The translations under genes were made by a program, and so were the position numbers. Below, piece after piece: positions 32,912-47,900 of a stretch of DNA of 64,000 nucleotides. The stretch's first letter is position 1. Every line of letters begins with the position of its first letter. This DNA comes from Branchiostoma floridae. Its lineage: Eukaryota > Chordata > Leptocardii > Amphioxiformes > Branchiostomatidae. The notes beneath the pieces were generated by a model, which worked only from the letters and a program-made list of their open reading frames with translations, searched no databases and was not told the DNA's origin. The stretch covers positions 10,318,156 to 10,382,155 of the forward strand of contig NC_049988.1 in assembly GCF_000003815.2 (NCBI RefSeq). Direction: 5' to 3'.

Positions 32912-35900
32912 GTCAGTACACTAATCACCCTCTAAACGTGCTGGAACATAAATCATTTTCACAGGGCCACCGATACATGTGTTATGTATGGGCAAATAAT
33001 GACTACATTGATGAATAAAGATACCGTAAGATCATTACAAATTTGATAAGGTACCTAGTATTAAGACGGCTGTAGATAACTGGATTAAGACTCTCCTCTA
33101 TTCACATTTCCGTAAGGACTAATTGTAATGGGGAAAGATTGGTTAATAGGTAAATGTACTGTACATGTGTACAGTATTCGTGATCACGGTGATGTATTTT
33201 ATGTTGAGGATGAATGAATTAATGAATGGATGGATGGACGGACGGACGGACGGACAGATGTCAATAGATTATTAGAGTGATAATAGATACGCATTGAGGA
33301 ATAGATAAGTCTCCAAAGTCTCGTACACATTTGACAGCAAATCAATGTTGGTTTCCGGACATTCCAAACACGTCTGTTGGATATAGGAAGTTGTTGCAGG
33401 CCCTGCAGAAGTGATTACTGAAACTGACCCCATCAGGACAGACCTCAGGGATAGGTGCAGGGATGATTGTACTTGATGGTATTTCTCTGGGCTGGAACAG
33501 GAGAATGATGTTATAAAGGTGGTACAATTGAATGGCAAGTTTTCCAGCAAACTGGCACTTATTACCCTTTGCAGTTTGGACTATAGATTTTGGGATAGTC
33601 TTGGAAATAGAGGGCGTGGTGACTTGTGTATAATTTAGTATTATCTTTATGTATCAACTAACACGAAGTGTTCAAATTCTTATTTTAGCAAAGAAAGGTT
33701 TGCATGATTAATCAATGTTGTCCACTTCTACTCAATTTTCTCATGCTGGATGAAATTCCCCACTATGATGAAATTATTATCATATTCCTCTTGATTTTCC
33801 TTCTGCATCCCTCCCATCCATCCCCCTGCATTCATCCCAGCCGGATCATCCCCGGCACATCCTTCCAAAGGGCATCTATCCTAGCAACATCCGTCCCAGC
33901 TTCATCCATCCCTACCACATCTATCCCTGCCCCACTTGTCCATGCCACATCTACATTTTTGTAGATGTGACATCTACATTTGTAGGCTCTACCAGACTGA
34001 CTGCGCTCCCGTTTCCAGGGAGAATAATTTGCTTGGGGAGTTTTGCTACCAGAGGAGTTGGCCGGCCATACATGAACTTGGATTGACTCCCCTGGCCAAT
34101 TTCCTGATTTTTTTTTGGCCAAATTTTACTATTCCTTTATACCCCCGTCCAAAATAGCTGCTTGTTTTTTGCTGTTTAGCAGTGCCCTCTACTGACCATG
34201 TTTGCATACTGCAACTACTGTTCATGTACCCTTTACTGTATGGTTAATTTGAATCGATTATAAGATAGCAGAATGCAACCAGCTTCCCGACGACAATATC
34301 CCAATAACCCTGGAGTAGCATACTGATGTTAAATGCTATGTCCTCTTCCTCCAGCCTACATATGGTTGCTACATTTAGTATTGACCAAGAACAGCTTTGT
34401 TTGTTGTTAGTGAAGTAAAATAATTGGCTTGATGTTATATTCGTAATTGGTCGTTAAACCTGTTGCACCTGGCACCAGCGTAGACCTGATTCGTGATACA
34501 CTCCATATTTAGAATTAAGAATGGAGCACTTTGATTTGTCTTATTTGCCGTGTCCCAATGTCAGTAATACAGGTAACAGTTAAATTTTCCCTGACAATGT
34601 TCAGGCTTTTTGGTTTATATAACATGACTAAAATATCTAAGTTAAATTCCCAAGCTAATATAAATAAGATTAGTGCATTTATGACAACAAGCTAAATTCA
34701 ATGAGGTATTAAAAGTCTCTCTAAAGCTCCTACAATAAATTTCCATGGTTGTTGGCTACAATTTTGCTTTATGATGTTCAGCATGTCAGAGAACAGAGAA
34801 AAATTTTATCAGGAGCAAACTTTAAGTTAGAGTCAAAACTGCCAAAGAGGACCACTCAGGGGACTGATAGAATGTGGTATATGTGGACAGGTGGTCACTA
34901 TAGACAGGTTTCTTACTTATGTTTGTGACAATGGGAAATATTATCTAAGGGTCCATCAACAAGTGATCACATTGGCTAGGTGATCCGTACATACATGTAT
35001 GTAGAGGTCGTCACTTGCAGTTGTACAGGTTTGACTGTATTGCCATCCCTTCATATATGTACATGTAAGTCTGCAGTTATTACCAGCATCTCAATGACAT
35101 GCTAAAATCACATGCAGTGCCACGTTTATCCACCTTGGCATCACTATCAAAATGTTTCTTTCTCATTAGAGTCACGGCGTTAGATTTGGGTTATCAATGT
35201 ACGAGATTGAGATCGGCCAAATGCGAATGCAATGTGATTGGCAGGGTATAAAAGGGGCTGCAGAAAGGACAAAGGTCCAAGTGTGCTACTGTTTACTCAG
35301 CCCTGCTGTAGTTGTGAACTTCAGCCTGCCTGCTTCTTATGCAGTGAGTACAATTAAAGGGAAAAGTCACGTCCTGGATGTTCCAACTATACTCGTAANN
35401 NNNNNNNNNNNNNNNNNNNNNNNNNNNNNNNNNNNNNNNNNNNNNNNNNNNNNNNNNNNNNNNNNNNNNNNNNNNNNNNNNNNNNNNNNNNNNNNNNNTG
35501 ACATAGAGCGATAAACCACAAGATGTCAGCATGTAGACTGGTATGCAATAAAATTGCACTCTCTACATGTTCCTCAATACTTACCCTGCTAAACAAATGG
35601 ACTAGTCTTCCCAAGTACACGTCTACATCTTTCTGTCTACCTTGTTCTTCTAGTGTTATATAGTGTTAACACATTCCTGGCAATGGAACGGATTACACTT
35701 CTGTAGGCCATGAACCCTATAGGGACTGTCTAATTTTATCCCTTCCCTGCCTGTGATCTGAGGAGACCTCTAAGCCCATTAAGGCCATACAGAGCACATG
35801 TTGTTGCGTGGCTGGGTATGTGAGGGTCCCCTACTTTACAGACACTAGTGGGTATCAGATTCAGGGTGAAAGGTCGGCCCCAGTGGTGTGAGTGACAGAG

Positions 35901-38900
35901 GGAAGTCCGTTCTGGAGCCATGAGGAAGATGCTGGAGACATGGACGCCTCCGTCCTTCCGGAGGAATCTGGACCGCTTGACTCCGAGGTCCTCGCCTCGT
36001 GAGTCGCCGTTAGTGTCGCCGAACTCGTCACCGATGCCGTGCCGTAAGGTAAGACTAGTCACAACAGGTGCACTTGTAGAGAGAAGTTGTTTATCATTTA
36101 TGTCGGGATAGGAAATCGGAAGTGAGCACAGTCTTATGATAAATCATGGTGGTCACATGCATAGGACAGTTATTGGATTTATTTCCATAGTCACATGTAT
36201 ACTTGTTGTTTTTCCTTGTTTGGACGGATGACAACGCTTATGGAGATGGTATGGGTGACTGTCTTATTGTAATGCCTTATTACATTCATCAGATAAAGCT
36301 TGGCTACATAAAAGGCTTACTGACCCACAAAGAAGTACTGGATAATGTAGTTTTAACTATAGTTAAGGGATGTGATACAGGGTCTCTGTCATAGGAAGCA
36401 AAGCCAACAAACCACTATTGTTCTGTGGTGTGGATTTGAAGCAGACGTCCAAATATTTCAAACTAGTATTCACCTCATACATGTGCTACGTGACCAAACT
36501 CACTCACTTGTTTACCGCAGCCTGTATGTTCATTTTCACATCATCAATCACTCCAACTGTCAGAGAAATCCACTTTATCACAGTCAGTGCAATTCAATTT
36601 CAAAGGGCTTTTATGTGCTATACATACAGACTTCAGACATATTGACAACCCTGAGATTTAAGATAATGAGGGTAAAAACATTATAACCTGTAGATTGAAT
36701 AACATTGTATGATGTTATTGACTGTAGGATACTTGAATTGAGATATTGGCTAAAGTTCCAGATATTTTCTGATTTAGATGTTGCCTTTCAAGTAGAATTA
36801 TGGTAAAAATAACAATTATTGGCTTAAAGTTTAACTCCCTTTCAGCGGTCTACGGTTACATTTTTCCCTTTCCTTATAACTTGTGTACCAGACCATTTTC
36901 TGAAGGTAGCGGATACGGGCCAGGAAAGTTTCTCCAGTAGCTGTGAAAGCTTTGATAGAAGGTGTGTTAAGTGTTTGTTTTGGGGAACCTACCGAGTGGC
37001 GGAGACGATAAAAGCCAATCCGGACAAGTCTATACCGTATGAATGGCAGACCCTCCAGAAACAGTGGAGTGGTCTTTAACAAAGAGACAAGCCACTGGTA
37101 TAAACAGTAAGACTATTAAAGAGAGGTACCCATGAGTTCTAAGTGGTTAGGTGAGTAGAAGTTCTATGCAGACTTTATCCTTTTTTTTTCTGGCAAGTTG
37201 CCCGAAACCAACAAAAAGCTGGCAATAGGCAACATTTGTTTTCAAATTGGAAAAGAAAATAGGTCTCCAAAATTGAAGGCATTTCCCCCATAATTTGACA
37301 GCGTACTTTGCAAGGAAATGCGCCCTGACTATCCCAGGTGTCTGTAGTAGTAGAGTAGACTGCGTTGTTTTAGGCAATTGATCTTTTCCCACGATGTCAC
37401 CATTAAGTTGTTGTTTCTAGCTTCTGTTTGCTTTGCTTCATGGCTACCTTTCAAAAAGGTGTCTTCACTTCCCAGTCTTTTGACAAGTATGTAACTTTAT
37501 GCCACAGTATGTAAGAAATACTATAATTCCTGAGTTTCACCTGTTCCAAAATGACTACTGTTACATGACATACGGTATACCTTTCGAGATATCCTATGAT
37601 ACGTTTGTGAAAACTCAACACTTGTTTTCGAACCTGGTGTCACAGCGTGCGAAAACGCTTTTTAAACTTTGAGCACCCTCCTAAAAAATAAAGCTGACGT
37701 AAATTGCTAGACCTTCTGTCACACCAAAGGGTCAATGACCTGTAAGTCCCTCAGAAAAAACATCTTTGTTTGCTTTTGACCTTTATTGATTGAAGCCGCA
37801 GTTTGAATAGAGGTCAACAGTTATAACTGAGCCTTTAACGCCAGTTATCCGTAGGGTAACCTTTATCCGTTCTTTATAAGAACAATGTATTTAGTCCCTC
37901 TGCAATTGAAAATATCACAATTTGAAACTACCGTTTATCGACTTGATATCCCCGGATACCCTGTTTAGCCACACAACGAATATAGGTTACTCCTAGAGAG
38001 AGGTGAACTAACATTACTATTCCAACAGCAACTTGATGCAGCTATTGCTACAAAATTTTCTTATTAGCAAAAACCTATTGATTCGATTGTACATGTTGGA
38101 CCTAACTAAGTTGGCAAATTATCAATAAACAAATTATCTAATAGGGAAGCTGTACATATATGTTCTAGTACTTAAATCAGAATTTATGTCCTACATTATC
38201 TAATAGCAGGCATCTCATGTTTAATGATTTATATCCTGTTGAACCACAGGCTGTGCATATTCCTCTTGAAAGAAGAAATAGCTGCAGTTTTCTTGGTTGC
38301 CAACAGGTGGCACTGCAGCATGGTATGCTCCTGTGATCCTAAATGAACTTTGACAGAAATTCTGACCACAAAAAATTCCCATCATCCTGTAAATCCATTA
38401 GCTGTCGTGACATGCCACCTGTAGCTACCTAATGTAGTAATCAGGTCATCAGCATTAAAGCTGTTAGGGTTGTGCCTTGAAAGCCTTTCTAATACTCGAC
38501 ATTTGCCGCCAGCAATTGGTAGGTTTAGAGTACTGCTAAAGGCACTCCGAGCTTGGTGCTAAGTGGTTGGTTCCAACTTGTACAATGTGAAGGTTGTTTA
38601 ATTTTATTGACTTCAATTGTAGATGGGTATTTTCACAAGTAAAAAACAGTAATTTTGGTAATCTTTTGCAGTTTTTGTATGTCAATTATATCTAATAGTC
38701 TCAAGATGAGTGGTAAAGATGTATTGTTAAGAAATAAATGGTTGCAGCAGCATTACCCCCCTATGTTGTAGTCGGATGGTACAACCTGAATTCTGCTCAT
38801 ACTTATTGTTCAAAGTGACATTTTCTGCTGATGGATGTAATAGGATCTGTTGTTGGATTATTCCAAGTTTTGACGGGGGAGATCAGCCTCTTAACATCAA

Positions 38901-41900
38901 AACAGATGACATGTAACCATAGATTTTAAGTATCAACATGTTTTGAAGTGTTGTGAGTAAATTTGAATGACTCTTACTAGTGGCACTATTAGCTGGTTGG
39001 TTGTATCCACGAAGCAACAGTTGTTTGCGTTTGACGCATCTTTTACCCAGCCCAGGCAGTTAAAGGGGGAGTGTCCAAATTGGATCAGGTTACATGTGGG
39101 GTTTATATGGGGGTATATCTAACTTCCACTAATCTCAAAATTTGTTATTGAACGGGACCTGCGTCCTTTTCGTCTCAGGGATGACCTAGCTACGTCGCCA
39201 CGCTATCGCGCTGCGGTACTCAGAAATAACCAAGCTCGGATATAACTGAACATGACGCGTCAGATTGAGAAGTTGAGGAGTTACCGTCTGAAGCGGGTAA
39301 GAGGGTACAAAACCAAGGTAAGTCCCTCGGGGGTTAGGGAGAGCACCTCATCAGGATGACAGTGTCACCATATGTAGGGTAGCGGGGAGATGTTGACATG
39401 CCAGGGATGGTTGAGGTCAGGCTTAGGGATCACTGAGGGCTGAGATCCTACATAGCAGCTGGGGAAGTCAGGTTGAAGGTAGAATGTTGCCAGATCGCGC
39501 TGGTGTGGCGTTACCCCATTGGTCATGTGTACATGTACCTCGTTGAAGTTGGTGTTGTCTTACAAATGTACTATCGTAGGCAATCAGGTTACGCAATTGC
39601 GATTCCTACACATCACTTGATTGTTGTGAATTTTCTTATATTCTTTCTAAAAATATAGGAATATCTAATAAGTATGTGTTGATAGCGGATGGTCTGTTCT
39701 AAATTTTGATATTTGGTAGCATCACTGAAATCAGTATCTAGATCAATAGATGTAATGTTATGTATCGATAATTCAGGTCCAAATTTGTGTGCGTGCTGTC
39801 AGTTCAAATTGTTATGTTCCTGTGTCGTTATCGAACCATAGGCAGAAAGCCAACCATGTTTTCCTGTTGAACTTGAAGGTAATATGATACTATAGCCAAA
39901 ATTCTTGTTACATTGTCTCACTCTCAATTGGTGATGATTTGTGTGTATGGACCAAGGTAAACTGACAAGGACTCAAAATACCATCTACAAGACTATACAT
40001 CATTCGTCTCATAAATAATACCACTAATTACTATTGCTGATGAATTGAAAGAAGGATGAAGGGTAGCTATATAGGATTCTAATTTTACCTACAGTACATA
40101 ATCAAATTTCAAATTGTTTGTGTCAGACAATTTTGTACAAAAATAGACTATTCAAGTATTGAGTGTTGTGAACAAAATGCCATCTAGATAGCTACTGACA
40201 GCACTGAAGATCATGAGAGATTCCTGATTGGTACATGGTATGATATTACAGTCTGATTTGACATCAATCAAGGATGCTTGTGGTTCAAAGTCAAATCATT
40301 ATGGGCTATAATAAGTTTATAACTCTGAGCTCTCTTAGTTAAGATTCTTGGATATAGGCAAAGCTGGTCATTTCTTTTTCACTAATTACAAACTATATAT
40401 AGACTATTTATATAATCAAATCTTCCCCCCAGAGACTTAAAATACTTATTAAATGTTTCCTTGTTCATAACTTATTCATACACAGCAAAAATTTATAGAA
40501 CATGCTTTCAACTCCCTGGACTGGCTACACAAGACAAGGACATTCATACTGCACAAATGTAAATTGTACATCTAATAGCTTTTGTCATCAGGTCGCCATT
40601 GAGTACTCATTACACGTCCTCTCTACCTGTGGGCTGTGACATTGAACGACCTTCCTGATCTGAAGGTCACTGATGATTGGATACCTCCAGTTCAATCCTG
40701 CGGGACCAATTCTGATTTTACTGTAACATTAATCATAAATCATGTCATTTGGCCTGCAGTTACCTGTGGGGATACAGGACAAATCATGTAGTAATGAACT
40801 ATAACGTTATGGGATAAACGTTGGTTGGTTTTGGCTGTTGTATAACATACATAACAGGACAGAATAGAACATCGTAAATCACATACCATAGAAAATATTA
40901 ATAGTAATGACCAGCAGGGTACTAGTACTGTCTATCCGGCCTTGAACTTACATCCCCTAGAAGTCGCTCACATTGTAAATTATTCATCTTTTACTCTTAA
41001 TACTTTATTGTGCATTAGCCTATCCAGTATTAGAGATGATAATAGTGTGCTGGGTAAATACAGAGCTGGGTGACAAGTAAAACAAATAAGAGACATTATA
41101 TTACACTGATCAATGCTGAAGTCAATGGCAGAACAGGAATATTTTAACTCGCAGATGCTCTCTGTCATTAAAAGTATTCAATTGTCTTCATTTCATATAG
41201 TTAGATTCAAGTATCATAGGAAGGATGTACACAGACTCGTGACAGAGCTACAAAGTAGTTTGAAAGTGCTAACTGGCAGTTTCCCACTCAGTATGCTATG
41301 ACAAATGCATATTTATTTAGTTTGGATGGGTTTACTCTGCCTTCCTATCATTGAAGCATGTCTCTTCCTCCCCACAGAGTTTTTAATATGGAAAATCATG
41401 CAGAAAATTGAGGCGGCATTAATATCAATATGACAATGGGATGACATTGACCAAGGTCATTTTGCTCAGCCACCACGAAATGTCCGTATGGAGAACGAAA
41501 TGGGTCAATTCAATAATCAATAAAGTTTGCAACTCAGTTGTTACTTAGAGTATGCAATTTTAGTCTGAACTTTCTATGTTACATCCACTAGCAGGATTTT
41601 TCCGTTGTCTTTCGCATGTAGGAAATTTGCGAGGACTTTTTTATTTTGCAATACCGGTAGTAGCTCAGAAAGGTTTCAAGTTTGCAACTTGGAAATAACT
41701 TCTTTAGTAATGCATTACAAGATAGAGCAGATGTGTGGTGTGTTGAGATGTGATGAGAGCTTACCACGAAAACTGCACATAAAATCAGTGCAAATATTTC
41801 CCTATGTACAGTAGCCAGATGTTTTAACAAGCTCGTTTGCAGCATTAGGAAGGCCTTAGGAAGGGTATGGTTAGAATTGGGTCAGTTAGCTATAGGCTAA

Positions 41901-44900
41901 CAAGGGAAGAGAGGGGATCATTAGATTAGGGACTTGTGCACACATGTAAACTTGTGAAGACTGCCTCCACCTGTTTTGAAGGAAGGAATTGTCCAAGACA
42001 CCATCGGCACTAGCCTGATTAAATCTTGCTTATAGCAGCCTGCCCAACATCCAGCCTCCCAAAAGGGGCCAGTTACAACCCTGGACAGCAGAGTTTCTTG
42101 GCACAGAATCCGAAACTCAGCAGTTAGACCGTGATGGTACTAGATTATGATTGTTTTTGTCATGGACAAAAAAGCGAATATGAAAAAAGTATATATACTG
42201 TTTAGTTATAAAGTGTTGATTATGTTACTTTTTGTATGATTCTGTACATGTAGTAACAAGTGTATTCTTTTTGTAAGAAGTTAAATGTTAACCCAGATAT
42301 TATGCTATTCCATAAAATATTGGCTAATGTACTGTACATGTATGTCCACTGACAGTTGCTTCAAGCCTTGGGGTGCAACTACATGTAATGGGGTGAATGC
42401 AATAAACTAGAAAGAACAGCACTGGTTTAACACTATAGTTACTGGATTGGTGATTTGGATAAAAGTTTAAGTAGGATTTAGCCTTCTTATCATCAAAACA
42501 AGCTAGAGGCAAAACAGAAGGGGGCCAAGGACACAGCCAATGTGGAAAACTTCAACTTTATTTATTTTGACCTTGAAAGATATAAAACTAGGACAGGTAA
42601 ACAAGTCTGACCTTTCCGCAGTCAAAACATGAATATTCATGAGGGATCAGCCCTATGATGTATTTTTACATCCTGCACACATTTTTATGCCTAATGTTCC
42701 TTCTATTAGTAAATGAACTTTAACATTAGGACTATATGCCCAGAAGTAGGTACATGTACTAGTACATTACACAGGCTGGTAAGATATTTCCAGCTGAAAA
42801 CAGGTCAACTGTCCTAAGTATGATTTGATTGAAAGATGTCTATAATTTAAAGTTGTACACTTTGGTGATGTTGTATGAGTGACCTTTTGTGTGTGTTGTG
42901 GCACATACCTTAGCTTGTAATTAGTGGCAAGGTGAGTACACCACAAAGGGCTGACACTGGAGCATCGTAACCTTTAACCTTAACTTGCTTAAGATAAACT
43001 TAATTTCAGATGTCCATTCTTCCTGCTTACTAATCACATTAAGAACACAGGTTTGGTTTCAAAAGTCAACCTTTGTAGGGATACATCTCCTCTGTAACTG
43101 AAACTTTGTTTCTGCTGCAAGTTGTGATGACCTCATTGTTTACAGGGATTTAGTACAGCAATTATGGTTTTATGTAGTGAAAGAATACTGTGCCCACTGC
43201 CCAGAATGCTAACTTTCTTCTTATACATTATTCACATGTATCATGGGCAAATGGTGCTAGGACAGTGTTTTTTTCCTAAAAAAAACTGCAAATCCTATTT
43301 TTCAATCTGACCTTATTCCAAAGTGCACTGCAGTTCGGAAGGGTGCTGCTAGGAGGGTTCTCCTATCTTGTAATCTCTGGTCAAGATCAGAATTATGGGT
43401 AGAATCATTGACCAACTTACCAAGTAACAAGCAAACAAATAAACTGACCAAATAACAAATGCTGGGAACACTTAAACTTACAAGGAATAAATAAGGCCAA
43501 TATAGCATGCTTAAGGTGAATGGTACATGTCTGTATGTATACACAAGTTTGTTTCCATCCAAATTCCAAAATCACCTGTAACCTGACTTTGTTATTCACC
43601 TGACCGACCTTCAAGGACAGGATGTTGTCAATAAGAACTTTGGTACGTCCTTGGCATATATATTGCACTAAGCCATGTATTAGTACTACACACCTCGGTC
43701 AATATTTATAAGTACACGCTGTTTGACTTTGAATGATAGTGTCAGTCCCAAAGTGTTGACATATGCAAATGATAATATTGTTATGGTCCAGGACACAACA
43801 GACTTTACCACCTTTACAATGTTTGGCCGCATTTATTTGCTCTGAAGTGTCAATATCAATAGTTCTAAATTCTTCTATGGGAAGTCCATATTCTTACTGT
43901 TATGTAAGATTGGTAACCATCAATATTTTTAGAGTTAATAAGAAGTTAAAGAAGAGTTGAGAGGGGTAATTGGAAATTAAGACTTTTATGTTAGAATTTC
44001 TACAGTAGCTGTCACAAGACAAACTGCATATAGACAGTAATGTATACGTTATAAGGTTAGTTTTTAAGTTTGTGCCAAAGTTAAGATAATATTTTGATCC
44101 TTCTTTGTGTTCCTTCAAAGAGCAAACCACAACTCATATGATCAAAACAAACCAATTTCACCTACAATCATACATGAATCATTGAGACGGTCCCTATTTC
44201 CCAGCCTTGCTGCTAGCTGTTTGCCAACCTTGGCTGCCTTGCCTCCGGAGCTACATTATGCACTGTCCGGCCCTGAGCAGTGAATATCACATTGATTTGG
44301 TCCACTGGCCTTGCTTTAGGGTGGGGGCATGCAGGCTTTGTTTTGCAGCAAGCATGCCTCCATAGATGTAAACACTGTGCACATGGCAGCTTGTAGGGGG
44401 CGTGTACCTTGTTTCCCCTCAAGGCAGGCACCCCTGGGAGCTGATACAAACAACTGGATGGAACAGTCCAAATTTCAGGGGTGGCTACAGTCTTAGAAAG
44501 ATGTTACTTACATAAGTAATCCTCTACATCTTTGTTCTATAAGGATTTTGATTGATTAACTGCGTTCATAGTCGTGAAGAGTAAGATGAGCTATGGTAAG
44601 ATGACGCGTATAATACTACTAGTGCACTACATAATGGAACATCCCCATCGTGCCTGTGGTCTCTCCCTTATTAGATTTGCATATGAAAGGTGATAAGGTC
44701 AGTTGGGTTGTTGGTGGTTTCAGGAGTGAGTTCTGGATGTTTGTGGGCTGCTGAACCACAAGTTTAAACTGTGGTTGGACACTGAGAATCTCATTATTGT
44801 TTCTGGATGTGTCGTCGCTAGCAGCCGCCATGTGGAGACGAGAACGCAAGTCTCTGGTAAGCTCTGTCGTCCTCAGGGACTTTCTGTCTTGTATTCCCCT

Positions 44901-47900
44901 GGAGTGCCCCAGTTTTAGGGCTGCTCAGGTAGGAGATAATGTTGTTTTTGTTGTACATTGTTTGGCAGCGTGGGTCCTGGCATGCTTTATTGAACAGAAG
45001 GAGCCTTGTACTGCTCTTGGCCTGGCTGCTCAAGCAAAGTGTGTACGTGCTTGGGTTGGAATAACTTGTAACAATTTGTTCCACACACTAGTGATGGGAT
45101 ACATTGGTGAAAGTTTCTCTCATACATGTGCTTTCAAGTCAGTAAAAGTGGGACACTTGCTGTGGGCTGTAATTAAGGAGGGGAAGTCAGTTTATGCTCT
45201 GGTTCTTTTGATAGGAGCTGAGAGGTCAGGTTGTTGTCATTGAGTCACCCCAGAACACCGCTCAGGAGGGGGATGTTTGAAGTTCATGTCACGACAATGA
45301 TCTTGTTCTGGATGTCGGCCAGTAACTAAGGATATAAAGCAGGTTTATCGTCTATCACTGTTGGAGCCGAGGTAATAATCTGCAACATGTAAGATATGAC
45401 TGAAGGATCATATTTGCTACAGTTTATACCTCCAGGCGTAAGAGACTTATCTGAAGGTAGGTCAAATGTTCTAAGAGGGTTTTGTTTAAGGAGTTACCAT
45501 GACATTTTATCCTTGGGGACTAGTCCATGGCAGCTTGTAGAGAATGGAAGATGATACTCAGTGGCAGCACGTTTTGTCCCACACTCTCGGAAAAGCATAT
45601 AGAATGACAGCGTCTGTCTGTTGCTTGAAACTGAAATGCCACTCCAGGGTTTGGTTTCCACATGTATGTCCAGAAAAGGATGTTGTAACTTTTCTTGGCA
45701 GTGAATTTGAGGGCATTTATCATTCTTGCAGTACAACTTCTCATTGGTTTACAAACAGTTGGCTTGTTTTTATCATGACGTCTAGATGTCCAGACGAAAT
45801 ACTCACCCGATGTAAACCAAGTTGTTCTGAAGTGAGAGAGTATATAGATTTACAATGCAGGGCTCGAAATTCATTTTTGGGATTGGGTGCACTGGTGCAC
45901 CCAGCTTAAAAAATTGGGTGCACCAAAATATTTTTGGGTGCACCACTTAAAATATAAGTAAACCTAATAATAAAACTTAGTTACAAGCTATCAAATTCTT
46001 AAACAAGTAACATGACAGACATTTGTATTATCTTTTTAACACTTGTGAAGGCTGGAATCGGCGAATTTTGAACTTTGAGCTTAGTTTCCGGGGGAAAATT
46101 AGGGTGCACCGAAGGCGTACATTAACATCTTTCTATTTCTAACACATTAGATGTCAAGAATATGATGTATACTAGTAGACTTTGATATCTTTACATACAT
46201 AAACCTAAGAAAATATTTGGGTGCACCCTGTGCACCCACAGAAAATAATTGGGTGCACAGCTCCAATTTTTGGTGCACCTGGGTGCACATGCACCCAGTA
46301 TTTCGAGCCCTGCAATGTGACAGATATTTCTGATAGGATCCCTTTTTGTGTAATTGCCTAGTAACTGGCTCCTAGCTGTTGCAGCATTTGGCAACAGCTT
46401 GTTTACTCTGGAAGGGTTGGCTGCTGTTACCTTAAATCATAGCCTTTCTAAAACATTTTCTTGTTTTTCTTGGACTGATAGGATGGGTATTCTTGGACAA
46501 AGAGAGTAATTTTTATCCGTGTAGTTCTAATAGGACACATCAGTATTTAGTATTCTTGGCATTCAAAGGGAAATGTCACGAAATGTCACAAACTAAAAAG
46601 TAGCAAAAATAGCTTTAAACAAAATCAGCAGCATAGACATTGTAGCAAACAGCATTCTGAAGGATCAAACATCTGATTCAACATGAACTTATTGGAGATT
46701 GCAATTGATGGCTTTTCAACCATCAAAATTTATATGTCTTAAATAATTGATTAGCTTCACTGATGTCAAATGTCTTTTTTCAGGTTTGAAAATTTCCTGA
46801 GATACCTTTCAATGATGATTCTTGCCACTGATGCGAGAACTTTGTGTATACTGTAACAGCAACTGGATATGAAGTATTTCTTAGCATGTGTCTTTATGCC
46901 AATAAGGCAACAAATTTGTGACGGCCCAGCAAAATAAGTACTTCTGTAATTGTCCCCTTTGTTGGACATTACAACAAAGGGACAATTAGAGAAGTTCTTA
47001 TTTTGCTGGTGCTAAGAAAGCAACTGTTACAGCACCATTGCACCATTATGTCTAGTACTTTGTGGTAAACATGTGGCACATTTCTGCAGTATCAGCTTTC
47101 TGTAGTCCTGAGGATAGATGCTGACAGACAGTGAAGTGATGGTTTCAGCCTTTAGCTATAGTTCAGAACAACTGTTTGTGCTGATCTTGCTGGCAGGCGT
47201 CCAAGGTTTTCTGGAACACTTTGGCTCCACCTATATCCTCCATGCAAGATGTTGTGACAAGAATTCCTATTAAGCCTTGTGGCTTATCAGAGCCTGCATC
47301 AATGCCAATTGCAAGCAGTGAACTTCTAATGTACATGTATATAGATTATAGAGCCCATATTACATCGTACGAATTTCATGATATTAGGACTGCTGTGGAT
47401 GGGAAGAGACATTTTTGTAGTTGAAGGGTTTATTATTCCCGATACCACGACCATCCCCACATCATCATCAGGTTATACTCGATCGAGATAGCATACCCCA
47501 TAACAGCTACTAAGTGCTTGTGCTATACCTCAGTGGTACTTCCCGGCCTACAGCTTCAGTGATTTTGTGAAGCCAAACTGTATGTTGAGTTTGCGATATT
47601 GGGAGGTCATGGTTCAGAAATATGAGCATACTAGTATAGCACAGGAGTGCATGTCACACAAAAAAAGAAATGACAGAAGGAAAAGGCCTATGACATTCTG
47701 AAGTGAGACATAAGGTTAGAGCACAGGCTACCAATCTGCCACATCACTGTCCCAATATTGCGGATGTCGAGAAAAGTGGGCCTTAGTTGTGTATTATTGA
47801 TCGACCTCTATTTATCTACTAGTACTAGTAGGGCGTTTTGCTGTTATATTCAGAATTCTAGGACCATGCCGGAATTCTGTATAAACATTGATTTGGTCAC

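Noticed and set aside
37130-37160. MSSKWLG followed by GTGAGT, as another PRKAG first exon
   Set aside because: The donor is in phase 1, incompatible with exon 62023. Likewise the MTEGSYLLQFIPPG frame near 45396 ends in phase 1 at GAAG|GTAGGT.
44797-45243. 148-codon open frame
   Set aside because: It extends the candidate exon at 44830 past its donor into intron; the downstream part has no recognisable features.
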